This document shows, in pieces, positions 44,634-52,758 of a DNA stretch of 64,000 nucleotides. The stretch's first letter is position 1, and each line of letters starts with the position of its first letter. Source of the DNA: Pseudomonas orientalis (GTDB lineage: Bacteria > Pseudomonadota > Gammaproteobacteria > Pseudomonadales > Pseudomonadaceae); contig NZ_CP018049.1 in assembly GCF_002934065.1 (NCBI RefSeq), positions 53,501-117,500 on the forward strand, read 5' to 3'. The position numbers and the translations under genes are program-made. The notes under the pieces were generated by a model. The model saw nothing but the letters and a program-made list of their open reading frames with translations, ran no database searches and was not told where the DNA came from.

Positions 44634-45778
44634 CAGCCCATCTCCATGAAAAACATTGCCGCGACCGCGTCCAGCACGATCACCACGAAAATCGACTGCA
44701 CCACGCTGGAGGTGGTGTGCGCGCCGACCGACTCGGCACTGCCGCTGACCTTGAAGCCTTCCAGGCAACCGATCGCGGCGATCAGGAACGCGAAGATCGG
44801 CGCTTTCACCATGCCCACCAGAAAATGCTGCACGCCGATGTCCGATTGCAGCAGCGACAGAAACATCGCCGGCGAAATATCCAGGGCCACCGCACACACC
44901 ACGCCGCCGCCGACAATCCCCGAAAGCATCGCCAGGAATGTCAGCATCGGCAGCGCCACCAGCAATGCCAGGACCCGCGGCAGCACCAGCAGCTCCATCG
45001 GGTCCAGGCCCAGGGTGCGGATCGCGTCGATTTCTTCGTTGGCCTTCATCGAGCCGATTTGTGCGGTAAAGGCGCTGGCCGTGCGACCGGCGATCAGGAT
45101 GGCGGTGAGCAACACGCCAAATTCGCGCAGGAATGAAAACGCCACCAGGTCCACGGTGAAGATCGTCGCGCCGAAGCTCTTGAGCACGGTGGCGCCGAGG
45201 AAGGCCACCACGGCGCCGACCAGAAAGGTCAGCAGCGCAACGATCGGCGCGGCATCCAGGCCGGTCTGTTCGATATGCGCGACCACCGGCGTCAGGCGCC
45301 AGCGCTTGGGCCGCAGGATGCCGCGCACGAAGGTTTCGAGGATCAGGCCGATGAAGCCCAACAGTTTCATCCCGTCTTGCCAGACGGTGTCCACGGCGCG
45401 GCCGATGCGCGCCAGCAGTTGCACACCGGCGCCCTCTTCCGGCTCCTTGAGCGGTACGCAAAAATCATTGAGCGAGCGGTAGACCGTCTTGAGCAGTGCC
45501 CGGTCGGCGGCGGACAGGCTGCAATCGCTCTGCTCGGCGGAGCGTTCGATACGGTCGGGCCCCAGCAACTCCACCAGCAGCGAAGCGCCGGCAGTATCCA
45601 GGGCGCCGAGGCCGTTAAGGTCGATGTGCGCGCCGGCGTCGTATTGGCCGTCAAGTGTGTTCGACAGCTTCTTCAGCTTTGCGTAATGGGCAAGCGTCCA
45701 GTCACCGGTAATGCGCAGCAACGGCGGTGTGCGGGACGTATCGAGTTGGGCCGCGCCGGCCGTCGTGGGAGTGGTCAT
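44630..45778 (-). CDS. MCE-system permease with N-terminal STAS domain (MlaE-like)
   Basis: Protein of 382 residues. The first 100 or so residues form a STAS-like domain (LRITGDWTLAHYAKLKKL, HIDLNGLGALDTAGASLLVEL), which MlaB supplies as a separate protein in enterics. The remainder is an MlaE permease (EQTGLDAAPIVALLTFLVGAVVAFLGA, GRTASAFTAQIGSMKANEEIDAI). It is first of four overlapping genes for phospholipid traffic. A homologous operon exists in P. aeruginosa as PA3211-PA3214 (from memory). Confidence 0.92.
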   Translation of the reverse strand: MTTPTTAGAAQLDTSRTPPLLRITGDWTLAHYAKLKKLSNTLDGQYDAGAHIDLNGLGALDTAGASLLVELLGPDRIERSAEQSDCSLSAADRALLKTVYRSLNDFCVPLKEPEEGAGVQLLARIGRAVDTVWQDGMKLLGFIGLILETFVRGILRPKRWRLTPVVAHIEQTGLDAAPIVALLTFLVGAVVAFLGATVLKSFGATIFTVDLVAFSFLREFGVLLTAILIAGRTASAFTAQIGSMKANEEIDAIRTLGLDPMELLVLPRVLALLVALPMLTFLAMLSGIVGGGVVCAVALDISPAMFLSLLQSDIGVQHFLVGMVKAPIFAFLIAAIGCLEGFKVSGSAESVGAHTTSSVVQSIFVVIVLDAVAAMFFMEMGW

Positions 45779-45832
45779 AAGCTCCGAGCGTGTTTGGCTG
45801 TCCACAATTGCTACGTAATAGCACGATCGGGC

Positions 45833-46864
45833 CTAAGGCGGGTTGTCCGTTTGTGCTGAGTCGGTGACGTTAAAGCGCAGCACGCCAATCACTTGCCCGT
45901 CTTCGGTGAGCACCCGCACCTGCCAGCGGCCTACCGCATCCGGCGGGAAGTTCTGCTTGTGCGTCCAGGCGCGGTAGCCCTCCTTGCGGCCGCCATGGAT
46001 ATCCAGGGCAATGCGGTCGACTTCCTTGCCGTTGAATTTCCACACATGGTAGATCCGCTCATCGAGGCCGCGCGGCGCGTTGATTGCGGTGTAGGCGTAC
46101 AGTCCGCCGCTGCGCAGCTGGGCGGCGCTGACTTGCTTGAGGTCGTCGCCCGGTGTGCGGTCTTGCAGCTGGGTGCTGATGGCCACTTCAGTCATCCACA
46201 GGGTGGCAGGTGGCACCCAGCTACGCAGCAACCAGCCGGCGCAGCCAATAGCCGCTGTCACCCCCAGCAGCATTGCCCAGCCTTTGACGCTGCGCAGCGG
46301 CAGGCTGGCGGCCAGGCTCGGAATCGACAGGGCCATGGCGACGCCCAGTGCCAGTTTGTAACTTTCGGCGGTCGTCAGGTGCAGGATGATCGGCAGCGCG
46401 GTCAGCAGTGCGGCGAACAATGTCAGCGTATGCAAGGCGAGGAACAGCGAGCGCTTGGGCGCCAGCCACTTGTAATACAGCGGGTCGATGATCGAGACCA
46501 GCGCCGCCGCGCCGAGCAGGCCGGTGAACGCCGATTGGCCGCTGTTCCAGGCCGTGGTGACGAAAAAGAACGGCAACACGAAAAACAGACTTTCCTGGTG
46601 GATCATCTGGGTCGCATAGCGCAGCAGCGGTTCCGGTATCTCGCGGTTGAACAGCTTGGTGAACAGCTGGGTGAAGCTGTTTTCCAGCATCAGCCACAAC
46701 CAGCTCACCAGCAGGATCACGGCGATCCAACTGGCCATGCCTTGCTGGCGGTCCACCAGGATGAAGCTGCCCACACCCGAGATGAAGCCACCGAGTGCGA
46801 TCACCCCAGGGTAGCGCTTGATCAGTTCTATAACGCGCTGGATAAGGGGCGGCAGGTTTGGCAT
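45833..46864 (-). CDS. DUF5924 membrane protein with DUF2914 domain
   Basis: Protein of 343 residues: about eight hydrophobic segments in the first 235 residues, then a soluble C-terminal beta domain (about 255-335; IYHVWKFNGKEVDRIALDIHGGRKEGYRAWTHKQ) matching DUF2914. Function unknown. It is 54 bases upstream of the MCE permease gene on the same strand and could share its transcript. The start at 46864 is the first ATG before the hydrophobic domain; the frame extends upstream without protein-like features. Confidence 0.82.
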   Translation of the reverse strand: MPNLPPLIQRVIELIKRYPGVIALGGFISGVGSFILVDRQQGMASWIAVILLVSWLWLMLENSFTQLFTKLFNREIPEPLLRYATQMIHQESLFFVLPFFFVTTAWNSGQSAFTGLLGAAALVSIIDPLYYKWLAPKRSLFLALHTLTLFAALLTALPIILHLTTAESYKLALGVAMALSIPSLAASLPLRSVKGWAMLLGVTAAIGCAGWLLRSWVPPATLWMTEVAISTQLQDRTPGDDLKQVSAAQLRSGGLYAYTAINAPRGLDERIYHVWKFNGKEVDRIALDIHGGRKEGYRAWTHKQNFPPDAVGRWQVRVLTEDGQVIGVLRFNVTDSAQTDNPP

Positions 46865-46934
46865 GGGCGATTCACAATAAGGGTTAGAAAAATCCGCGAC
46901 AGAATAACGTCTTGGTCCGCTGTTCGGCGCCTCA

Positions 46935-48317
46935 TTACGCGAGCCGTTTGCGATAAAACCGCAGGGCGATCCACGCAAGCCCGATCAGTCCCAGCACGCC
47001 CGCGCCTATCCAGCTCAGGGCGTTGTAGCTCAACAGCGGTTTTTCGATGCGCCAGTAGCCCGGCTGCTCCAACACCTGGCGCATGGCCTGATTGGTCTGG
47101 GCCAGGGTCACGGCCTTGATACGTTTGGCCGGGTCGCTGAAGCGCCCATCGTCATATTCGCCGGCGGCGCTCCAATAATAGTCGGCCAGCGCGCTGTTGC
47201 CCTGCACGGCCCAGGCCTGACGTGCAATGGCGGCTTGCTGCAGGCGCGCGAACACCGCCGGGTCGAGGCCATCCTTGAGCAAGCGGGCCTTGAGGTCTTG
47301 CAATACCTGCTCGGCTTGCTCGAGGTTTTCCCGTTCGAGGTCGGCGTTCAGGCTCAGGAAGCCCACGCCGCCGAGCACTTCACGCTCGCTCCACGGCCCG
47401 TAGGACAGGCCGTGCCTGAGGCGTAATTGGCGGTACAACGCCCAGTCGAGGTAGTCCTTGAGCAGGTCGTAGGTTTCATCATGCTGGTCTTCCAGCACCG
47501 GCTCCGGGAACAGCCAGTGCAGCTTGGCATTGTCGCCGACCCAGCCGTGGATCAGGTCACGATGGCTGGCGGCGGCCTGCTGGATTTGCGGCAGCGGTCG
47601 ATGTTCGCTCGGCTCTACCGGGTCGAGCTGGCCATAGGTGCGTTCCAGGTAGGCAGGCAGCAGTTTGTCCAGGTCGCCGACGACGATCAGGGTCATGTTG
47701 TTCGGTGCGTACCAGTTTTTGCGCAGCGCCTCCAACTGGTCGCGGGTCAGCGGGTCGACCTCGGCGCGTTCGGCGCACTTGAGGCCCAACTCGACGGCCA
47801 GCTGGTTGCTGGCGTTGTGGCCCAGATCCTGGCGGTCCAGCAGGCGTTGCAAGTGGGAGTAATGGCCTCCGTCCTCGCGCTCGACCACCTGCTTGGCGGC
47901 GTTGATAGTGGCGTCGGTCAGTTGGGTGCGGGTGACGATTGCCAGCAGCAGGTCCAATACCTTGCGCTGGTTCTGCGCAGGCGCCTCGATCACGAACGTG
48001 GTGTCGGCGTTGCTGGTGTAGGCGTTCCACTCCCCGCCCAGGGCCTGCATGCGGTCTTCGAGGTCGCCTTCGTTACCGCCGTCGATGCCGCTGAACAGCA
48101 GGTGCTCGAACAAATGCGGCAGTTCTTTCTGGTCGCAGCTGAAATCGTCCAGGCCCACGCCGACTACCAGGCGGATCGCCACATGCCCGCGCTCGGTGCC
48201 CGGTTTGAGCAGCAATTGCAGGCCGTTGGGCAAGGTATAGCCTTCGACCTGCAGACGGTCGAAGGCAAAGGTGTGTGCCGAGCCCATGAGCAGGCAGGCG
48301 AGTAACAGGCGACGCAT
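46935..48317 (-). CDS. M16 family zinc peptidase with C-terminal membrane anchor
   Basis: Periplasmic peptidase of 460 residues. A signal peptide (to about THAFA region) is followed by the pitrilysin domain with the inverted zinc motif H68-L-F-E71-H72 and a downstream acidic ligand in the AAKQVVEREDGGHY segment. The second, inactive half lies around 190-400. The last 35 residues form a hydrophobic helix (ALSWIGAGVLGLIGLAWIAL) and basic tail, so it is tethered to the inner membrane and faces the periplasm. Substrate unknown. Confidence 0.88.
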   Translation of the reverse strand: MRRLLLACLLMGSAHTFAFDRLQVEGYTLPNGLQLLLKPGTERGHVAIRLVVGVGLDDFSCDQKELPHLFEHLLFSGIDGGNEGDLEDRMQALGGEWNAYTSNADTTFVIEAPAQNQRKVLDLLLAIVTRTQLTDATINAAKQVVEREDGGHYSHLQRLLDRQDLGHNASNQLAVELGLKCAERAEVDPLTRDQLEALRKNWYAPNNMTLIVVGDLDKLLPAYLERTYGQLDPVEPSEHRPLPQIQQAAASHRDLIHGWVGDNAKLHWLFPEPVLEDQHDETYDLLKDYLDWALYRQLRLRHGLSYGPWSEREVLGGVGFLSLNADLERENLEQAEQVLQDLKARLLKDGLDPAVFARLQQAAIARQAWAVQGNSALADYYWSAAGEYDDGRFSDPAKRIKAVTLAQTNQAMRQVLEQPGYWRIEKPLLSYNALSWIGAGVLGLIGLAWIALRFYRKRLA

Positions 48318-48375
48318 AACAAGCTTCCTGGCGAATGAGGTCCGTTGTTAACTGACTTCGCTCGCTGGCGTACGT

Positions 48376-50034
48376 TCAGGGCGAATGGGTGATGTCGGCA
48401 ATATCGTCGGCAGAGAGTGCGCCGGTGTCGGACGTTTCCAGCACGACATAAGCGCTGCTGCAAAACAACGAGTTCAGGCGCTTCATGTCGGCGATCAGCT
48501 CCAGGTGCAGGGAGCTGGTTTCCAGGCTCTGTACGATTTTACGCTGCAAGCGGCTGACGTGAGCGTGGGCCAGGCGCCGCTCCTGGGCGCGAAAGCGGCG
48601 TTTCTCCCGCAGTAATTGGCGGGCGCTTTCCGGGTCGCCGCTGAGGAACACCGACAGGCCCAGGCGCAGATTGGCGATCAGTTGACTGTGCAGGCCGCTG
48701 AGTTCTTCCAGGCCGACTTCGGAAAATTGCCGGCGCTGGGACGTCTTCTGCTGCTGCACTTTGCGCAGCATGCGCTCGATCAGGTCGCCTGCCAGCTTCA
48801 GGTTGATCGACAGTTCGATGATTTCTGCCCAGCGTCGATTGTCCTGCTCACTCAGGTCTTCACGGGGCATTTGCGCCAGGTAAAGTTTGATCGCGCTGTA
48901 AAGCGCCTCGACGTCATCGCTGAGGCTGCGCATTTGCTGGGTAATGGCGGTTTGGTTGCCGCGCAGCACTTCCTGCATCGAGGTGAGCATGTTGTCGATC
49001 AGGTCGCCGAGCCGCAGGGTTTCGCGGGCGGCGTTGGCCAGCGCCAGGCTCGGCGTGTTCAGCGAGGCCAGGTCCAGATGGCGCGGCTTGGCTTTGCCGT
49101 TGGTCTCGGGGCGCTCCGGCAGCAGCCATTCGCACAGCCGCGCCATCGGGCCGATAGTGGGCAACAGAATCAGGCAGCGGCTGACGTTGTAGAGCAGGTG
49201 AAAGGTGATGACCATGCCCTGGGTGCTGTAGTCCAGGCCGTCCATCCAGCGGACGAGGGGGTCGAGTACCGGAATGATCAACAGCAGGCCGATCAATTTG
49301 TACAACAGGCTGCCCAGGGCGACTTGCCGCCCGGCGGTGTTTTGCATGCTGGTGCTGAGAAAGGCCAGGATGCCACTGCCGATGTTGGCGCCGATCACCA
49401 GGCCGATGGCCACGTGCAGACCGATCACGCCGGCGCCGGCCAGGGTGGCCGTGAGCAGCACTGCGGCGAGGCTGGAGTAGGAAATCATCGCGAACAGCGC
49501 ACCGACCAGGGCGTCGAGCAGGATGTCGCCGGTCAGCGAAGCGAAGATCACTTTGACGCCCTGGGCATGGGTAATCGGCCCGGCGGCTTCGACGATCAAT
49601 TGCAGGGCCAGAATGATCAGCCCTAGGCCGATCCCGACCCGGCCCAACTGCCCTGCCCGCGTCTGTTTGCGCGACAGGAAAAAAATCACCCCGAGGAAGA
49701 TCAGCAGCGGTGACAACCACGACAGGTCAAAGGTCAGCACCCGCGCCATCAACGCGGTACCGACGTCGGCGCCGAGCATGGTGGCCAGGGCGGGCGTCAG
49801 GCTCATCAACCCCTGGCCGACAAAGGACGTCACCAGCATCGCCGTGGCATTGCTGCTCTGCACCATGGCCGTCACCAGGATACCGGCGATAAACGCCAGC
49901 CAGCGCTTGGACATGTTCTGCCCGATGACTTGGCGCAAGTTGGAGCCGTAGACCCGCAGGATGCCGGTACGGACGATGTGCGTGCCCCAGATCAGCAGGG
50001 TCACGGCGGAAAGCAGATTGAGCAAGGTCAGCAT
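48376..50034 (-). CDS. Na/Pi cotransporter family protein
   Basis: Membrane protein of 552 residues. The N-terminal 300 residues hold two similar NptA/PNaS repeats with QSSNATAMLVTSFVGQGLMS and NIGSGILAFLSTSM-type motifs. The C-terminal 220 residues are a PhoU-like helical bundle. It imports or exports phosphate, or senses it. The start at 50034 is followed by LTLLNLLSAVTLLIWGTHIV, the normal N terminus. Confidence 0.88.
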   Translation of the reverse strand: MLTLLNLLSAVTLLIWGTHIVRTGILRVYGSNLRQVIGQNMSKRWLAFIAGILVTAMVQSSNATAMLVTSFVGQGLMSLTPALATMLGADVGTALMARVLTFDLSWLSPLLIFLGVIFFLSRKQTRAGQLGRVGIGLGLIILALQLIVEAAGPITHAQGVKVIFASLTGDILLDALVGALFAMISYSSLAAVLLTATLAGAGVIGLHVAIGLVIGANIGSGILAFLSTSMQNTAGRQVALGSLLYKLIGLLLIIPVLDPLVRWMDGLDYSTQGMVITFHLLYNVSRCLILLPTIGPMARLCEWLLPERPETNGKAKPRHLDLASLNTPSLALANAARETLRLGDLIDNMLTSMQEVLRGNQTAITQQMRSLSDDVEALYSAIKLYLAQMPREDLSEQDNRRWAEIIELSINLKLAGDLIERMLRKVQQQKTSQRRQFSEVGLEELSGLHSQLIANLRLGLSVFLSGDPESARQLLREKRRFRAQERRLAHAHVSRLQRKIVQSLETSSLHLELIADMKRLNSLFCSSAYVVLETSDTGALSADDIADITHSP

Positions 50035-50202
50035 GCTCGGCCCCCCGTGTAGGTGAGCTCCAGCAGGAGCGAAGGAAAGTTGCCGCGTGCCGTTCTACGT
50101 CTTGTACTTAAGCTGTAGTTGGCGAATGGGCTCTGCGCCAGCATCGCATAGCTGATCGCGGGATTGAAACAAAACTGTCATGAAATCAGCTTTTTGCAGA
50201 TG

Positions 50203-50238
50203 AAAAAAAACGAGGCACCAACGCCCCGTTTTTTTGTG
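50203..50238 (-). terminator. Rho-independent terminator after terC
   Basis: Read on the minus strand: ACGGGGC, loop GTTGGT, GCCTCGT followed by eight T residues. The stem has one mismatch. It ends the terC transcript. Confidence 0.85.
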
Positions 50239-50248
50239 TGGCTCGGGT

Positions 50249-51016
50249 TTATTGACCCGGAATATCCTTGCGCAGTTTCACCGGATCCTGCTGCTTCTTC
50301 TTTTTCGCGATGGCGGTGCGCATCTTGATGTTCACCGCTTCCACCGCCAGCGAGAACGCCATGGCGAAGTAGACGTAGCCTTTTGGCACGTGAACGTCGA
50401 AGGATTCGGCGATCAGCACGGTACCCACCACCAGCAGGAACGACAGCGCCAGCATCTTCAGCGACGGGTGCTTGTCGATGAATTCGCTGATGGTGCCGGC
50501 GGCCAGCATCATCACCAATACGGCAACCACGATGGCGGCGACCATGACCGGCACATGGGAAACCATGCCGACGGCGGTGATGACCGAATCCAGGGAGAAC
50601 ACGATGTCGATGATCGCGATCTGGATGATGGTGTAGATGAACTTGCCACCCTTGCCACCCGGTTCGTCGTGGGTTTCGTCTTCACCTTCCAGGGCGTGGT
50701 ACATCTCCTGGGAGCTTTTCCACAGCAGGAACAAGCCACCGAAGAACAGGATCAGGTCGCGACCGGAGATGCCCTGGCCGAAGACCACGAACAGGTCGGC
50801 GGTCAGTTGCATGACCCAGGTGATCGACAGCAGCAACAGGATGCGCGTGACCATCGCCAGGGCGAGGCCGAAGATCCGGGTGCGCGCCTGCATGTGCTTG
50901 GGCATGCGGCTGACCAGGATCGAAATCATGATGATGTTATCGATGCCCAGGACGATCTCGAGCGCCGTCAGGGTGAAGAAGGCAATCCAGATTTCCGGAT
51001 TGGTCAGCCATTCCAT
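50249..51016 (-). CDS. TerC family membrane protein
   Basis: Protein of 255 residues with seven to eight helices and the TerC signatures LEIVLGIDNIIMI (metal-binding Asp) and IDIVFSLDSVITAVG, followed by a charged loop (GEDETHDEPGGKGGK). Members export manganese or are linked to tellurite resistance and metal homeostasis. The start at 51016 follows AAAGGAATACAC; an upstream ATG six codons earlier is less well placed. The 67-base gap to the next gene is too short for a yybP-ykoY Mn riboswitch and none is visible. Confidence 0.88.
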   Translation of the reverse strand: MEWLTNPEIWIAFFTLTALEIVLGIDNIIMISILVSRMPKHMQARTRIFGLALAMVTRILLLLSITWVMQLTADLFVVFGQGISGRDLILFFGGLFLLWKSSQEMYHALEGEDETHDEPGGKGGKFIYTIIQIAIIDIVFSLDSVITAVGMVSHVPVMVAAIVVAVLVMMLAAGTISEFIDKHPSLKMLALSFLLVVGTVLIAESFDVHVPKGYVYFAMAFSLAVEAVNIKMRTAIAKKKKQQDPVKLRKDIPGQ

Positions 51017-51083
51017 GTGTATTCCTTTGAGCAAGTGTTAACCGCGCAAGCTGCAGCGCCGCGCGGTGAGTGAGTCGGTACGA

Positions 51084-52391
51084 TTATAGAGTGCTGAACA
51101 GCGGAAAAATCCCCATCAGCAGCGCGGCGAACATTATGCACAGGCATACCAGCACTGCCCACTTCAAGGTGAAGCGCTGGTGATCGCCAAACTCGATACC
51201 CGCCAGGGCGACCAGCAAGTAGGTCGAGGGTACCAGCGGGCTGAGCAGATGCACCGGCTGCCCGACGATTGACGCTCGCGCCATTTCCACCGCAGTGATG
51301 CCGTAGTGGCTGGCTGCTTCGGCCAGTACGGGCAGCACGCCGTAGTAGAACGCATCGTTGGACATGAAGAAGGTGAACGGCATGCTCACCAGCGCGGTGA
51401 TTACGGCGAGGTACGGGCCCAGGGCTTCCGGGATAACCGCCAGCAGGCTCTTGGACATGGCATCGACCATGCCGGTGCCCGACAGGATGCCGGTGAAGAT
51501 GCCGGCGGCGAAGATCAACCCGACCACCGCCAATACGCTGCCGGCGTGGGCGGCGACGCGGTCTTTCTGCTGTTGCAGGCACGGGTAGTTGACGATCATC
51601 GCGATACTGAACGCCACCATGAACAGCACGGGCAGCGGCAGCAGGCCGGCGATCAGCGTGCACATCAGGGCAAGCGTCAGCGCGCCGTTGAACCAGATCA
51701 GCTTCGGACGGCGGGCGTCGGGAAATTGCGACACGCTGATTTCGCTGTGGTCGATCTCGTCGCCTTGCAGATGCAGTTCACCCAGGCGTGCACGCTCGCG
51801 CTTGCCGTACATATAGGCAATCGCCAGGATCGCTACCACGCCGGCCGCCATGGCCGGGATCATCGGTACGAAGATGTCCGAGGGGTCCACATGCAGCGCG
51901 CTGGCGGCGCGAGCGGTCGGGCCGCCCCAGGGGGTCATGTTCATCACGCCGCCGGCAAGAATGATCAGGCCGGCCATGATGCGCGGGCTCATGCCGATGC
52001 GCTTGTACAGCGGCAACATCGCAGCGACGCAGATCATGTAGGTGGTGGCGCCGTCACCGTCGAGGGACACCACCAGGGCCAGCACGGCGGTGCCGACCGA
52101 GACTTTCAGCGGGTCGCCCTTGACCATCTTGAGAATCTTGCGCACGGCCGGGTCGAACAGGCCGGAGTCGATCATCAGGGCAAAGTAGAGGATGGCGAAC
52201 ATCAGCATCACGCCGGTCGGCGCGAGCTTGGTGATGCCTTCGAGCATCATCGGGCCGATCTTCGGCGCGAAGCCGCCGAACAGCGCGAACAGGATCGGCA
52301 CGATGATCAAGGCGATCAGCGCAGACAGGCGCTTGGTCATGATCAGGAACATGAACGTGATGACCATGGCAAAGCCAAGGAAAGTCAGCAT
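51084..52391 (-). CDS. CitMHS family citrate transporter
   Basis: Membrane protein of 435 residues with about 12 helices. It belongs to the CitM/CitH group that moves citrate complexed with divalent metal. Blocks include VVSLDGDGATTYMICVAAMLPLYKR, GGVMNMTPWGGPTARAASALHVDP and MPFTFFMSNDAFYYGVLPVLAEAA. It is followed on the same strand by terC. Proximity to a metal exporter fits a metal-citrate substrate, but that link is inference. Confidence 0.88.
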   Translation of the reverse strand: MLTFLGFAMVITFMFLIMTKRLSALIALIIVPILFALFGGFAPKIGPMMLEGITKLAPTGVMLMFAILYFALMIDSGLFDPAVRKILKMVKGDPLKVSVGTAVLALVVSLDGDGATTYMICVAAMLPLYKRIGMSPRIMAGLIILAGGVMNMTPWGGPTARAASALHVDPSDIFVPMIPAMAAGVVAILAIAYMYGKRERARLGELHLQGDEIDHSEISVSQFPDARRPKLIWFNGALTLALMCTLIAGLLPLPVLFMVAFSIAMIVNYPCLQQQKDRVAAHAGSVLAVVGLIFAAGIFTGILSGTGMVDAMSKSLLAVIPEALGPYLAVITALVSMPFTFFMSNDAFYYGVLPVLAEAASHYGITAVEMARASIVGQPVHLLSPLVPSTYLLVALAGIEFGDHQRFTLKWAVLVCLCIMFAALLMGIFPLFSTL

Positions 52392-52758
52392 AGGAATACT
52401 CCAGGCGTAGCGCGGCTAGGGAATGGCGAACCGGGTGGGGTCAGCGCAGAACGAAAGGCACGAGGCGTACGGGGGGAGTAGGGAAAAACAGACGGGTACG
52501 GGCGGACATCGGGAATCACCATTGTTGTTGTTAACAGTCGGTCTATTGCCGACAGTGGGGCGATCCTAGACGGGTAAGCTTTCAGCCAGCTTTCGCCGGG
52601 AAAACAGGTGACACTCGGTCTTGCGGCTTATGCGGATAAAAAATGTGGGAGGGGGCTTGCCCCCGATTGCAGTGGGTCAGGCAGCTTATGGCTAGCTGAC
52701 CCACCGCTATCGGGGGCAAGCCCCCTCCCACATTGGAATTACTTGATTCGCTGAGTGT
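52392..52758. other. Gap between the DUF4105 gene and citM
   Basis: Apart from the REP doublet at 52642-52735, this 367-base region holds only the promoter and leader of citM. No gene or clear operator seen. Confidence 0.6.
52642..52735. repeat. REP doublet, type A, copy 7
   Basis: Inverted REP cores around a 42-base spacer with GTGGGTCAGGCAGC and GCTAGCTGACCCAC as inner arms. It lies just past the 3' end of the DUF4105 gene, between two co-directional minus-strand transcription units. Confidence 0.93.

Noticed and set aside
51017..51083. Manganese (yybP-ykoY) riboswitch ahead of terC
   Set aside because: The gap is 67 bases and lacks the conserved paired loops; only a ribosome site is visible.
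4857..52735. REP doublets as a CRISPR array or IS ends
   Set aside because: Copies are kilobases apart with no regular spacing, no target-site duplication and no transposase gene.
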